DNA from: Indolivaga macrotermitis
GTDB taxonomy: Bacteria; Bacteroidota; Bacteroidia; Bacteroidales; Dysgonomonadaceae
DNA: 64,000 nucleotides
Direction: 5' to 3'
NCBI RefSeq assembly: GCF_900128985.1
Contig: NZ_FQUC01000006.1
Location: 158,732-222,731, forward strand
The translations under genes were made by a program, and so were the position numbers. The notes below the pieces were generated by a model. The model ran no database searches and was not told the origin of the DNA. It saw only the letters and a program-made list of their open reading frames with translations. The stretch's first letter is position 1. Every line of letters starts with the position of its first letter. Positions 39,174-47,831 of the stretch are shown in pieces.

Positions 39174-39464
39174 TTATCCTTTCAGCCTTTTCATAAACGA
39201 GCCAAATGCCGGGCCTAATTCTTCAAATATGGGATGGGTACGATTATGGAGCATTACCTCGCTGAAAAGTTTCAATCCCAACGCAAACTGAACACTCTCG
39301 TCTGAATTTTGAAACAGGTTTTTCTCTTTCATAAATCCAATAACCTTAAATAAATCATCGTGATTCACGAACTCAAATTCCAATGGTTCTTTATTCACCT
39401 CTTCACCTTGTAAATCTTTTAAAGCCTGTAATCTGAGTTTATACTGATATCCTTTTTTTTCCAT
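39174..39464 (-). CDS. DUF3861 family small protein
   Basis: 96 residues, no signal peptide, so cytoplasmic, unlike its operon neighbours. The opening (KKGYQYKLRLQALKDLQGEEV) and the ending (HPIFEELGPAFGSFMKRLKG) match the DUF3861 family as I know it; function unknown. It lies 44 bases after the DJ-1-like gene and 16 before the tannase-like gene, inside the MarR-linked operon. Confidence 0.8.
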   Translation of the reverse strand: MEKKGYQYKLRLQALKDLQGEEVNKEPLEFEFVNHDDLFKVIGFMKEKNLFQNSDESVQFALGLKLFSEVMLHNRTHPIFEELGPAFGSFMKRLKG

Positions 39465-39508
39465 GATTATAAAGTGCTGAATATATTTTATTTAATTAAT
39501 TTCAATAT

Positions 39509-40276
39509 TTACTTTAATGCTTCTTTGATTGCCTCCCCGACACTTGTTGCCGACTGAGGATTCTGTCCGGTAATAAGCCTCTGATCAGACTCGACATGTA
39601 CCTGCCATGGTGCTGATTTTTCGAAAATAGCTCCCTGTGCCTTTAATTTATCTTCTAGCAGAAAAGGGACTACATCCGTAAGCCCTACAATAGCTTCCTC
39701 TTCGTTTGTAAAACCACTGACTCTCTTCCCGAACACAAGGTTACTTCCATCACTTAACACTATGTTTACCAATCCTGCCGGACCATGACAAACAGCTCCT
39801 ACGATACCATTATTTTCATAAATTTTCGCAGCAATACCAGAAATCTCAATATTATCCGGCAAATCCCACATAGCACCATGTCCTCCTGCATAGTATATGG
39901 CTGCATAATTTTCAGGATCAACTTCAGAAGGTTTCATACTATTGCTAATTTTATCGTAATAGTATTCATTTTCCCAAAACTCCTTATTAACCGGATCATT
40001 CAGATCAAATCCATCAACGGGTGAGTTTCCGCCCAGAGGACTGACAAAATCTATCTCATATCCAGCCTGGGTTAGAACCTTCCATGGATGAGCAACTTCA
40101 CTTAAATAATAACCTGTTTTTTGTCCGGTATCTCCCTTAGTGCCATGACTAGTGATAACAAACAATACTTTCTTTTTCATATTATCTGAATTGAGTATTC
40201 CTATCTCTGTTACTTGCGCCGAAAGCCATGTAGTAACAACAAAGCATAATGCCATAAAAGAAATCAGTCTTTTCAC
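39509..40276 (-). CDS. Exported DJ-1/PfpI-family protein, Hsp31/glyoxalase III-like
   Basis: 255 residues. Signal peptide at 1-20 (ISFMALCFVVTTWLSA), which is unusual for this normally cytoplasmic family. Nucleophile elbow AVCHGPAGLV with Cys163 and His164; the conserved early segment TSHGTKGDTGQKTGYYLSE-then-AHP is the Hsp31/HchA form. Such proteins convert methylglyoxal-like dicarbonyls to hydroxy acids or act as deglycases/chaperones. The start codon is GTG at 40276; an ATG seven codons later would destroy the signal peptide, so GTG is kept. 28 bases after the nitroreductase gene. Confidence 0.85.
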   Translation of the reverse strand: MKRLISFMALCFVVTTWLSAQVTEIGILNSDNMKKKVLFVITSHGTKGDTGQKTGYYLSEVAHPWKVLTQAGYEIDFVSPLGGNSPVDGFDLNDPVNKEFWENEYYYDKISNSMKPSEVDPENYAAIYYAGGHGAMWDLPDNIEISGIAAKIYENNGIVGAVCHGPAGLVNIVLSDGSNLVFGKRVSGFTNEEEAIVGLTDVVPFLLEDKLKAQGAIFEKSAPWQVHVESDQRLITGQNPQSATSVGEAIKEALK

Positions 40277-40304
40277 CTTAGTATATATTTAGGTTTTTAT
40301 TAAA

Positions 40305-40922
40305 TTATTTCCAGATATTCCAGCTTACATTTGTGGGCTTCCATTTATCCATGGGTTGTTTTGGAGTTTTGGGATAACCTACAGGTATAACATTCAGTGG
40401 AATAATATAGTTGGGTAGGCTTAGTATTTCCGCAACTTTCTTTATCCTATCCTCAGCCGGATATATACTAGTCCATACAGCCCCCAGTCCCATACTTGTT
40501 GCCGCCAGTAAAATATTCTGGCTTGCAGCAGAGCAGTCCTGTATCCAGTATTGCTGAAGCCATCCTTCTTTTGCCTTATGCATATCTCCGCAAACCAGTA
40601 TTGCTGCCGGAGCTTCAGACACCGATTTTGATGTATTGACACTTCCTCCTATCAGCTGCAAAAGCTCAGGGTCGTCAACTATTATGAAATGCCATGGTTG
40701 GGCATTAACCGACGAAGGAGCAGCCATACCCGCCCTCACTAAAGTTTCCAATTGCTCTTTTGTCAGCTTCTGATCAGTAAACTGACGTATACTGGTTCTC
40801 TTATGTATAACCGAAATTGTAGTATTATCTTCTTCTGGTAAGACACTCTGATTGGTTTGCGACCATAACGACATAGTTACAAAGCAAGAAATTAGAACTG
40901 CTACAATTTTATTTTTCCTCAT
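40305..40922 (-). CDS. Exported nitroreductase-family flavoprotein
   Basis: 205 residues: an N-terminal export signal (RKNKIVAVLISCFVTMSLWSQ) joined to a full nitroreductase domain. FMN-binding motifs: HKRTSIRQFTDQKLT, APSSVNAQPWHFIIV and GLGAVWTSIYP. Members use NAD(P)H to reduce nitroaromatics, quinones or other compounds, usually in the cytoplasm; export leaves the electron source open. LISC at 10-13 could be a lipobox but the hydrophobic stretch continues past it, so ordinary cleavage near SQ is more likely. 2 bases after the MRJP-like gene. Confidence 0.87.
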   Translation of the reverse strand: MRKNKIVAVLISCFVTMSLWSQTNQSVLPEEDNTTISVIHKRTSIRQFTDQKLTKEQLETLVRAGMAAPSSVNAQPWHFIIVDDPELLQLIGGSVNTSKSVSEAPAAILVCGDMHKAKEGWLQQYWIQDCSAASQNILLAATSMGLGAVWTSIYPAEDRIKKVAEILSLPNYIIPLNVIPVGYPKTPKQPMDKWKPTNVSWNIWK

Positions 40923-40924
40923 AT

Positions 40925-41944
40925 TTATTGTGGTTTAAACTTATAGATACCATATTGAACTCTTTCTTTCTCGGGATAATTTATCTGCGATGTCGTGAAA
41001 TAAATATAACCATCAGCACCTACTGCAAAACTATCCGCCCAACGGATCGTAGTACCGAAATCGAAACTTCTACCCTCTTTCGTTTTCAAGTCAAAAGCCC
41101 ATAGGCTCTCATTAGGTAGATCAGCCATATACAACGAATTGTTATACAGAACCATTCCATCGGTAGGTACATTTTTATTATTCAAAACAGAAACTTCTTT
41201 ACATCTTTCTTCGGGCACAAGCATCGTATCTCTCAATACCGATGTCGGTATCTGATATAATATATTAGCTGTTAACGCCGAAAAATAAAGAGTCTGGTTA
41301 TCCTCCGATAATTCAATGCCATCACTATTTGTTATACCTTTTGATTTGCCTGTCGATTTAAAATCAATCCCATCCAGATTAGCCAATACAGCAGGGCAAC
41401 CGCTATTCAATGCACGCCAAGAACTCCCCGATTTCAGATCGAGAACTATAATTCCTCCGTCTTCCGAATCTGTCATATAAGCAATTTCGTCTTTCGTATC
41501 TATCCTCACATCATTCAGATAACTTGTAGGGGTATAAACTGTTTCAGGAAAGTTGTAAATCTTAACGATATCATTTGTTTGAATATCTATTTGATATAGT
41601 TTTGGGCCTCCTTCAACAACTCCTTTAAATTGAGGATTAGCCGGATCAAGCACCCAAAGTCGATTCAGTTTATCTATAACGACGCTCTGAACACAAACGA
41701 ACAAATTGTTTATCTCTTCTGACGGATATGCAATTTCTTTTCCGTTAACTATCTCCGCAACTTTGAAAGGAGAAGCCAATTGCCATGTAGGATAATTAAC
41801 AAAAATACGCCCCTCTCCCGATACAGCAATGCCTGTCCACTGATAATCCGACTCTGCTACTTTTTCGAAAGAGTCTTTAGCCGAACAGGCGCTCAGTAAT
41901 ACTACTATAAAGGCTAGAGCAACTAACGATATCTTTTGTTTCAT
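40925..41944 (-). CDS. Major royal jelly/yellow-family beta-propeller lipoprotein
   Basis: 339 residues. Lipobox VLLSAC at about 15-20. Six-bladed propeller with the MRJP/yellow segments QSVVIDKLNRLWVLDPANP, YLNDVRIDTKDEIAYMTDSEDGGIIVLDL and a later DGIELSEDNQTLYFSAL. In insects the family includes dopachrome-conversion proteins; bacterial members are mostly uncharacterised, and gluconolactonase/SMP-30-like chemistry is an alternative. First gene of the five-gene operon and nearest to the palindromic operator. The family link to catechol/quinone chemistry fits its neighbours but is inference. Confidence 0.82.
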   Translation of the reverse strand: MKQKISLVALAFIVVLLSACSAKDSFEKVAESDYQWTGIAVSGEGRIFVNYPTWQLASPFKVAEIVNGKEIAYPSEEINNLFVCVQSVVIDKLNRLWVLDPANPQFKGVVEGGPKLYQIDIQTNDIVKIYNFPETVYTPTSYLNDVRIDTKDEIAYMTDSEDGGIIVLDLKSGSSWRALNSGCPAVLANLDGIDFKSTGKSKGITNSDGIELSEDNQTLYFSALTANILYQIPTSVLRDTMLVPEERCKEVSVLNNKNVPTDGMVLYNNSLYMADLPNESLWAFDLKTKEGRSFDFGTTIRWADSFAVGADGYIYFTTSQINYPEKERVQYGIYKFKPQ

Positions 41945-41974
41945 TCTGTAAATATTGATGCAGGTTTATACTTA

Positions 41975-42017
41975 CAAATATAACAAGAAAAGCCAAACAT
42001 AGTTTACATATAAACTA
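41975..42017 (-). promoter_or_regulatory. Operon promoter with MarR-type palindrome
   Basis: Minus-strand -7 TATATTTG (41975-41982), 31 bases before the ATG at 41944, and TAGTTTACATATAAACTA (42000-42017) over the -33 region. The palindrome has perfect 7-base arms TAGTTTA/TAAACTA around CATA. Its first 16 bases recur exactly at the marR promoter 5.7 kb away. Confidence 0.72.
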
Positions 42018-42060
42018 CTTTTGACTTAAGTAAAAAAATAACTTAGCTTAATACACAAAG

Positions 42061-42096
42061 AAGGAGGATAGTGAGTTATTATCTACTATCCTCCTT
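42061..42096 (-). terminator. Terminator of the surface-protein operon
   Basis: AAGGAGGATAGT (42061-42072) pairs perfectly over 12 bases with ACTATCCTCCTT (42085-42096), loop of 12. It follows the stop codon at 42122 on the minus strand and shields the downstream operon promoter. Confidence 0.8.
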
Positions 42097-42121
42097 TTTC
42101 GTATAAATCAGATATGATCTA

Positions 42122-45031
42122 TTATTGATCTGCCCGACCTCTAATATGCGGGTTTATAGGAATATAACAAGGAGTCACATTCACCGTTATCGGGGCACTT
42201 TCAACCGTTCCGCAAATATCCGTTGTCAATACACGGTAATAATAAATTCCCGATCTTATCTGAACTGTCGGTGTATAACTTACTGTATTTGCTCCAGTAA
42301 TATTCGACCAGGTCGAAGTTCCATCAGTACTAATTTGCCACTGATAAGTATATATTCCACTACCACCAGTTACTGTACAGTTTAAAGGCGTTTGCACCAA
42401 TGTCCTCACACATATTTCCTGTGGAGCTGTTACTTGCCCGGCTATTAAAGGATGATAAACATTAATATAAACACTATCCTGCATCGGATCTCCACAAAAC
42501 TCAGGCATAACCGTAACTTTATACCAGCCCGACATACTTACATCAGCATCAGGTCTTGTAGGACTCTGGCTATCAGAAGTAAACCCATTAGGACCAGTCC
42601 ACTTATACATGGTTTCGCCCAGTGTAATACATTTCAATTCTATCGAACCATCTGTACATACATTGTTATTTGGAGTATATACTACACGGGCATCCTTGAG
42701 CCTTGCCATAGTTATTTGCTGGCTAAACATATTACCACACTGGTCTATTATTCGTGCCGTATAAGTAGCACCGCTTGTACCATACATAAAATTTACAGCA
42801 CCCGAAGATTCAATATCAGCCACACCTACTTTAGCGGTATTTTCCTCATTCCACAATTGATAAGTATACGGAGCGACCCCATTAATCGCCTTCAGGCGGA
42901 TAACACCGGTTGCATCATCAGTACATACATAAGCACTTGTTTCCGTTCCACTTAATGCCAATGGAGGAGCTGTATATTCAATAGTAACCTGTTTAAATGC
43001 ACATGCCGTTGCACTGTTAGTTACCATGATTCCCAGTACATAAGTTCCGGGAGCCGAAAAGACAAAGTATCCACCGGGAGTTATTACCGTTTTATCATAT
43101 CCGGTAGGGCCGCTTATCAACCTATAATAGGTGGTAGTAGATGAACCCTGATAAGTCATTAAACCTGTAGGGGTGACTTTCATTCCCGAACACGTATTTT
43201 CAGTAGTGTAATCCAGCGCATTTCCACTATAGGCTCCATTCAGGGTCACAACAGCAGTAATAGGTGTCCCACAACCGTGGTCAATAGTAGCTGTATACTC
43301 TCCCGGCGGTAAAGTTGTATACCCCATAGAGATACTGCTTGTACTGGAAGATGAAGTTGTCACTGTCTGAGAAGTATATCCGGCTGGTCCTGTAATAGTA
43401 ACTTTTGTTCCGGCAGGATAAGTTCCGGACCCCACTCTTGTTACATTTATATATCCATAATTTTCATAACAATAACTTGTACTCGAATATAAAGACATTG
43501 TATAAGCAGTAGGGAAAGCAGAATCCAATTTCTTCGTGACAGTATAAACGAAGCTGGGATCTGTATCATAAGTCATCGTAACAGTATAGTTTACGCCATA
43601 CTGTAATTCACAGGACGTTTGTGTTGCAGTAGTTGAGAATGTATTTGTACATACTAAGTTCCCTGATTCATCTGTTATAGTCACCGTAACAGGCCAACAA
43701 GTGGTATAAGTTGGAGCATAATATCGAATCTGATACGTATCACAATTGAGAATATCAGTTGTAAAAACCAAATTACGGTTTTGATTAGTAGTAGTAGATG
43801 CGACTTTACTATCAGCTCCGGTCATAGTTACCCGGTAGTTCACATTGTATTCCAAGGTAACAGGTATACCTGATGAGTTATATGACCAGCTAGGATTAGT
43901 AAAAACAACTGAGCCATCACTAACTTTAGTTACTTCGACAGACAACGGATAACAAAATACACCATCGTAATCTGTCCATGGCCTAATTGTATATACATAA
44001 TCTTCACAAGTACGAAGTGTTACCGCATTAGTCATAGAAGGAGCCTTGATATATGTATTAATAATACTATATCCAGTATCGCATCCCTTCAGACGAGTAT
44101 AAACCGATATAGTAGTTGTAGTACCCGGATAAAAATTAATATAATTATTAGGAGATATGTCGAGCAATAATCTTGAGCTAGATAAATTTGCTGCTGTCCA
44201 ATCTGTCCAATTTGTAGGTATTGTTGTGTTATATGGCGCAGCTCCCACTTGATACATTCCATCCTGATAATATCTGTAATAATCGGCATTTGCGGTAGTG
44301 ACTGCACCTGCGTACCAATAAACAGTAGTACATGTATTATCAACAAGAGTAGGTCTGAATCCTGTATAACTACTATAAGTAAATGCAGGGAATCCGGTAA
44401 CCTGCCCCAATTCGAAAGCACACACTGTAGTGTAGCATCCATCGTTTATCTGAACCTCATAATTACCCGAAGGATAATTCTCCCCAGGGAATGTATAAAG
44501 AGTTCCACTCTTTGTTGGAGTTATTACACCTGTTGGTACACCCGTTGGCGCTGATGTAATAGTAAATGTAAACGTTCCACTACCATTATTCACATTCAGA
44601 GCAATGATACCGGTATCACATATATCATAAGATTTACGTGAAGATGTAGCGTTAAAGGATGCGGTAGGTACAATATAATTTCCACCGACAACAACATTCG
44701 ATATTGTTTTTACAACATCATAATCCGAATTAATCCGGCAAAAAGCCCGTACTGTCACCTCGTAAGTTCCCGGAGGAATATTGGTCAGAACATTACTTTC
44801 CTGAGGATTGATAAGAAATCCATCCTGAGAGCTTACTCCATACTGAACATTAAATATATCTGTAATATCCCCTCCTAATGTAACGGTTATAGTTCCATTA
44901 GACTGACAGGTAGAAGGTGTAGATGTAGTTGTTACAGTAAAGTTTTCGTTACAGGTTGTCTGCGCGTCAATTGTCCCCGTAAAGCCGGCAAACAAACTAA
45001 AAAAAAGCACTAATGAATATAATAGTTTCAT
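42122..45031 (-). CDS. Large secreted SprB/Ig-like repeat surface protein
   Basis: 969 residues with a signal peptide ending around IDAQ. The body is a string of beta-sandwich repeats: SprB-like units with TCxxNGTITVTLGG, a PPGTYEVTV turn and a Cys near the end (about 25-110, 530-600, 690-770), then Ig-like units late on (GSGIYTYQWQISTDG, about 850-945). Rich in Thr, Tyr, Ser and paired Cys. The end is CYIPINPHIRGRADQ, not a recognisable type IX C-terminal domain. Likely a surface adhesin or fibre; last gene of a three-gene operon. Function unproven. Confidence 0.75.
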   Translation of the reverse strand: MKLLYSLVLFFSLFAGFTGTIDAQTTCNENFTVTTTSTPSTCQSNGTITVTLGGDITDIFNVQYGVSSQDGFLINPQESNVLTNIPPGTYEVTVRAFCRINSDYDVVKTISNVVVGGNYIVPTASFNATSSRKSYDICDTGIIALNVNNGSGTFTFTITSAPTGVPTGVITPTKSGTLYTFPGENYPSGNYEVQINDGCYTTVCAFELGQVTGFPAFTYSSYTGFRPTLVDNTCTTVYWYAGAVTTANADYYRYYQDGMYQVGAAPYNTTIPTNWTDWTAANLSSSRLLLDISPNNYINFYPGTTTTISVYTRLKGCDTGYSIINTYIKAPSMTNAVTLRTCEDYVYTIRPWTDYDGVFCYPLSVEVTKVSDGSVVFTNPSWSYNSSGIPVTLEYNVNYRVTMTGADSKVASTTTNQNRNLVFTTDILNCDTYQIRYYAPTYTTCWPVTVTITDESGNLVCTNTFSTTATQTSCELQYGVNYTVTMTYDTDPSFVYTVTKKLDSAFPTAYTMSLYSSTSYCYENYGYINVTRVGSGTYPAGTKVTITGPAGYTSQTVTTSSSSTSSISMGYTTLPPGEYTATIDHGCGTPITAVVTLNGAYSGNALDYTTENTCSGMKVTPTGLMTYQGSSTTTYYRLISGPTGYDKTVITPGGYFVFSAPGTYVLGIMVTNSATACAFKQVTIEYTAPPLALSGTETSAYVCTDDATGVIRLKAINGVAPYTYQLWNEENTAKVGVADIESSGAVNFMYGTSGATYTARIIDQCGNMFSQQITMARLKDARVVYTPNNNVCTDGSIELKCITLGETMYKWTGPNGFTSDSQSPTRPDADVSMSGWYKVTVMPEFCGDPMQDSVYINVYHPLIAGQVTAPQEICVRTLVQTPLNCTVTGGSGIYTYQWQISTDGTSTWSNITGANTVSYTPTVQIRSGIYYYRVLTTDICGTVESAPITVNVTPCYIPINPHIRGRADQ

Positions 45032-45036
45032 AGATA

Positions 45037-45519
45037 TTACTGTTTAGTAAGAACGAGCGTTAGTTTTCCTTCCAACGGAAAACTATACCGTGAGTCCCCA
45101 TATAAATAACAGACTATAAAAGTCAGTTCATTTCCTTTTGCTGAGAATGAATAAGGAGCCAATTGAAGTTCGATATCACCAGCTTTTTCATCCTTTTCAT
45201 ATTCTTTAGCCGGAATCAATCCACCTCCTCCATCTTTTACTGAATAAGGTTGCTGATCGGGTAACACACAAGATTGCAGAAAACCATTATAAATAGTTGC
45301 TTCTAAAAACACATTATAATAAAATATTTCAGTCTTATCCAGCATTTTAGGATCATCTATATCATGAGTATCAACAATAGATTGTCCATCATAATTGAGA
45401 ACTGTAAAAGTTGCTTTCTTGAAGATATAATCTCCATCTGCCACCGTCGTTTGTTGTTCTGTTTGAGAATACACAAATCCGGCACATAAGCATAATATGA
45501 GCGTATAAAATAGTTTCAT
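45037..45519 (-). CDS. Secreted hypothetical protein of the surface operon
   Basis: 160 residues with a signal peptide (FYTLILCLCAGFVYSQ). I do not recognise the family. The mature part is predicted mostly beta (DGDYIFKKATFTVLNYDG; NELTFIVCYLYGDSRYSF; GKLTLVLTK) with two Cys. It lies 15 bases after the upstream secreted protein and 5 before the large repeat protein, so it is surely co-expressed and may be an assembly partner or accessory subunit (inference). Confidence 0.7.
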   Translation of the reverse strand: MKLFYTLILCLCAGFVYSQTEQQTTVADGDYIFKKATFTVLNYDGQSIVDTHDIDDPKMLDKTEIFYYNVFLEATIYNGFLQSCVLPDQQPYSVKDGGGGLIPAKEYEKDEKAGDIELQLAPYSFSAKGNELTFIVCYLYGDSRYSFPLEGKLTLVLTKQ

Positions 45520-45534
45520 AATTTGTCTACTCCC

Positions 45535-46203
45535 TTATTTAAGCTTGAATATTATATTCATAAATGTTTTTTCAGAAACAGCTACAGTTGTGGGCAGTTT
45601 ATACGTTAACACACCAGCATCTGTCACTGCAACATTCTGAAAAACGGTATTATCATAATAAGTAATAAGGTACTCAAATGCACTGTTTGCCAGCACAGGT
45701 AAAGCTGTCGCACTTGGACTTTTGACCCACGAACTTGCATTAGCTGACGCTAAACCAAACTGTTCCGAATATGCTTTATAGAGATCAATTGTAAATGTCC
45801 CGGTGCCTGCATTGTAAGAACCGTCATTTATATCTGTTGGTAATACAATAGAGGGCATATAGAAAAATCTCAGACTCTGGTCCGGAGACATACCTTGCCA
45901 CATTGTTCCATCAAAAGAATAATATCCGGGAGCAATAACCTTCTTAGTTTTGGTTGTTGTCGTACCAGTAGCATCCGTCACATAGATAAGAGAACCTGTC
46001 TGATCTGATGTATATTTCGCATCTTTAGAAACCAATTGAGCCAGTGTAAGACGAGGCACAATCAACCCTTCGGCTGTAGTACCATCTGTTGTCTGAGCCC
46101 GTATATCTAAACTTGCTTTCGGATCATTCGTATTTATTCCAATTTGTGCATTAAGCAATCCTACACTAAATAGAAATAGGATAATAGAAAATACTCTTTT
46201 CAT
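45535..46203 (-). CDS. Secreted protein with Bacteroidota IGINT motif
   Basis: 222 residues from ATG at 46203 (MKRVFSIILFLFSVGLLNAQ); the upstream in-frame ATG at 46236 lacks a signal peptide and lies closer to the -7 element, so it is rejected. The mature protein begins IGINTNDPKASLDIRA, a motif common at the start of secreted Bacteroidota proteins, followed by GLIVPRLTLAQL and GYYSFDGTMWQGM. These features recall tail-fibre-like or collar-type surface proteins. First gene of the surface operon. Function unknown. Confidence 0.72.
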   Translation of the reverse strand: MKRVFSIILFLFSVGLLNAQIGINTNDPKASLDIRAQTTDGTTAEGLIVPRLTLAQLVSKDAKYTSDQTGSLIYVTDATGTTTTKTKKVIAPGYYSFDGTMWQGMSPDQSLRFFYMPSIVLPTDINDGSYNAGTGTFTIDLYKAYSEQFGLASANASSWVKSPSATALPVLANSAFEYLITYYDNTVFQNVAVTDAGVLTYKLPTTVAVSEKTFMNIIFKLK

Positions 46204-46252
46204 TGTGTTGTCTGAATTTCTAAATAGTAAAAACATTGTTTCGTTGTTTGTA

Positions 46253-46282
46253 CAAATTTACATAATATCTACCATCAACAAA
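46253..46282 (-). promoter_or_regulatory. Promoter of the surface-protein operon
   Basis: Minus-strand TTTG (46279-46282), 18-base spacer, then TAAATTTG (46253-46260), an excellent match to the Bacteroidota -33/-7 pattern, 50 bases before the ATG at 46203. The rest of 46283-46594 is very AT-rich with no gene. Confidence 0.7.
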
Positions 46283-46594
46283 AAACAGGTTGTTAAAATA
46301 AAACAATTAACATCAAATAAAATCTTAAAAACATAAATAAAAAATCACCAATTACAAGAAAATAGATGTAATTTTATTTAATTTTAAGCAAATTAAGTTA
46401 ATTATAGTCAAAACAAAGAACCCAAAACCCAAAACAGTTAACAATTAAAAAAAAAGCATAATTCACACAATATACAAAGCTTGCACATGTTTTTTACTAT
46501 ATAAAATTAACTTTTCATTTTTAAATTACGCCACAAATTTTAATAAAAAAAATCAAATTAACCCAAATACAAAAAATGGAATAACTTTCACATA

Positions 46595-47380
46595 TTATCT
46601 TTGCGAGCTCATCTTTAGAATCTTCTTAATCATGAAATCAGGATACAATCCGGACAACTTCCACATATAAAATTCTTTTTTTCCTCCGATATAACTTTGG
46701 TTCTTTCCGGTTCGTATAACTTTCACTATCTGATCTGCAGCCTTAATCAGCGGAAACCCACCAATTGCTCTTTTTTTATCAGTAACACTTCCATCTCCAC
46801 TCAATGCCTTATTTACTAAATCAGTCTGTAAGCTTCCCGGAACAATAACTGATACTCCGATATTATAATTCTGTAATTCAGCCCGTAAACAACCAAAATA
46901 ACCAACCAAAGCAGCTTTAGCTGCCGAATAACTAGACCTCCCCGGCAGATTGACATACGCCAACAACCCGGAGATAACAACTATTCTCCCACTCTTTCGC
47001 TCCATAAAATGAGGCACCACACACCTCGTTAGTTCTGTAGGTGCAAAATAATCAATCTGCATTATTTTTCGTTCTATTTCAGGGTGAGTCTTTTGCGCAG
47101 GTGAGTTCTGGGCAATCCCTGCATTATGTATAAGAATATCAATTTGCCCGAATGCAGATATAGCTTCGCGGGTCTTATCTTCGAAAGTGTCCGGTTTTTC
47201 CATATCCATAACGATCACCTTACTCTCTCCTACAGAAACCTGAACCCGGCTCAGAGCCTCTGCATTTCTTCCTGACAATATTATCTTTGCTCCACGCCTA
47301 GCTAACGCTGCAGCCAAAGCCTCTCCAAGTCCAGATGACGCACCTGTAATCCAAATAGTTTTGCCTTTAATGTTTTCCAT
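46595..47380 (-). CDS. Short-chain dehydrogenase/reductase
   Basis: 261 residues, classical SDR. NAD(P)-binding GASSGLGEALAAALARRGA at 12-30, NAG motif IHNAGIAQNSP, active-site Ser region VISGLLAYVNLPGRSSYSAAKAAL with Tyr and Lys in YSAAK. The C-terminal third (SGLYPDFMIKKILKM) resembles DHRS7-like members. Substrate unknown. It stands alone: 358 AT-rich bases separate it from the surface operon and 451 from hflX. Confidence 0.9.
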   Translation of the reverse strand: MENIKGKTIWITGASSGLGEALAAALARRGAKIILSGRNAEALSRVQVSVGESKVIVMDMEKPDTFEDKTREAISAFGQIDILIHNAGIAQNSPAQKTHPEIERKIMQIDYFAPTELTRCVVPHFMERKSGRIVVISGLLAYVNLPGRSSYSAAKAALVGYFGCLRAELQNYNIGVSVIVPGSLQTDLVNKALSGDGSVTDKKRAIGGFPLIKAADQIVKVIRTGKNQSYIGGKKEFYMWKLSGLYPDFMIKKILKMSSQR

Positions 47381-47638
47381 AGCTTTAAGATTTCTTTAGT
47401 ACAAGTTAAAAATAACACAAATTAGCCGCAAATCTCATAATGCTGATTAAAGAATAACAAGCTTTGAGTTAAAACCTAGTTTTTTTTAGCTTTAATTCAG
47501 ATTTCCTCTATATATGCTTAACAAGCAAAGATCTCTTTTCAGACGAGAATCTAAATTGATAAATACGCATTCAATACCGACACAAGAAACATACTATATC
47601 TTCTTGGAAAGCTTTTATAATCAAACACCTTTTTTTAT

Positions 47639-47646
47639 TATCTTTG
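47639..47646 (+). promoter_or_regulatory. -7 promoter element of hflX
   Basis: TATCTTTG matches TAnnTTTG. It would give a leader of about 180 bases before the ATG at 47832. The leader holds a small hairpin AATCAC/GTGATT near 47715-47732 and no gene; no known riboswitch shape was recognised. Confidence 0.5.
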
Positions 47647-47831
47647 CACAGATATTCATTTAAAATAATTGACAATGTACCTTAATTCACACCAAAAGTA
47701 GAAGTTCAGACCTAATCACTAAATGTGATTATTAAAGGATAAGATGAGAATCTTGTCGCTACACAGTATAGGCTATAAGTAGTCTTTAATAAATTAATTT
47801 AGTCAATTTATACAGAAAAAGGAACGAATAA

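Noticed and set aside
44249..44554. Plus-strand frames within the surface-protein gene
   Set aside because: Antisense to the SprB/Ig-like gene; low-complexity shadows.
47647..47831. Riboswitch in the hflX leader
   Set aside because: Only one small hairpin seen; no match to a riboswitch core that I recognise.
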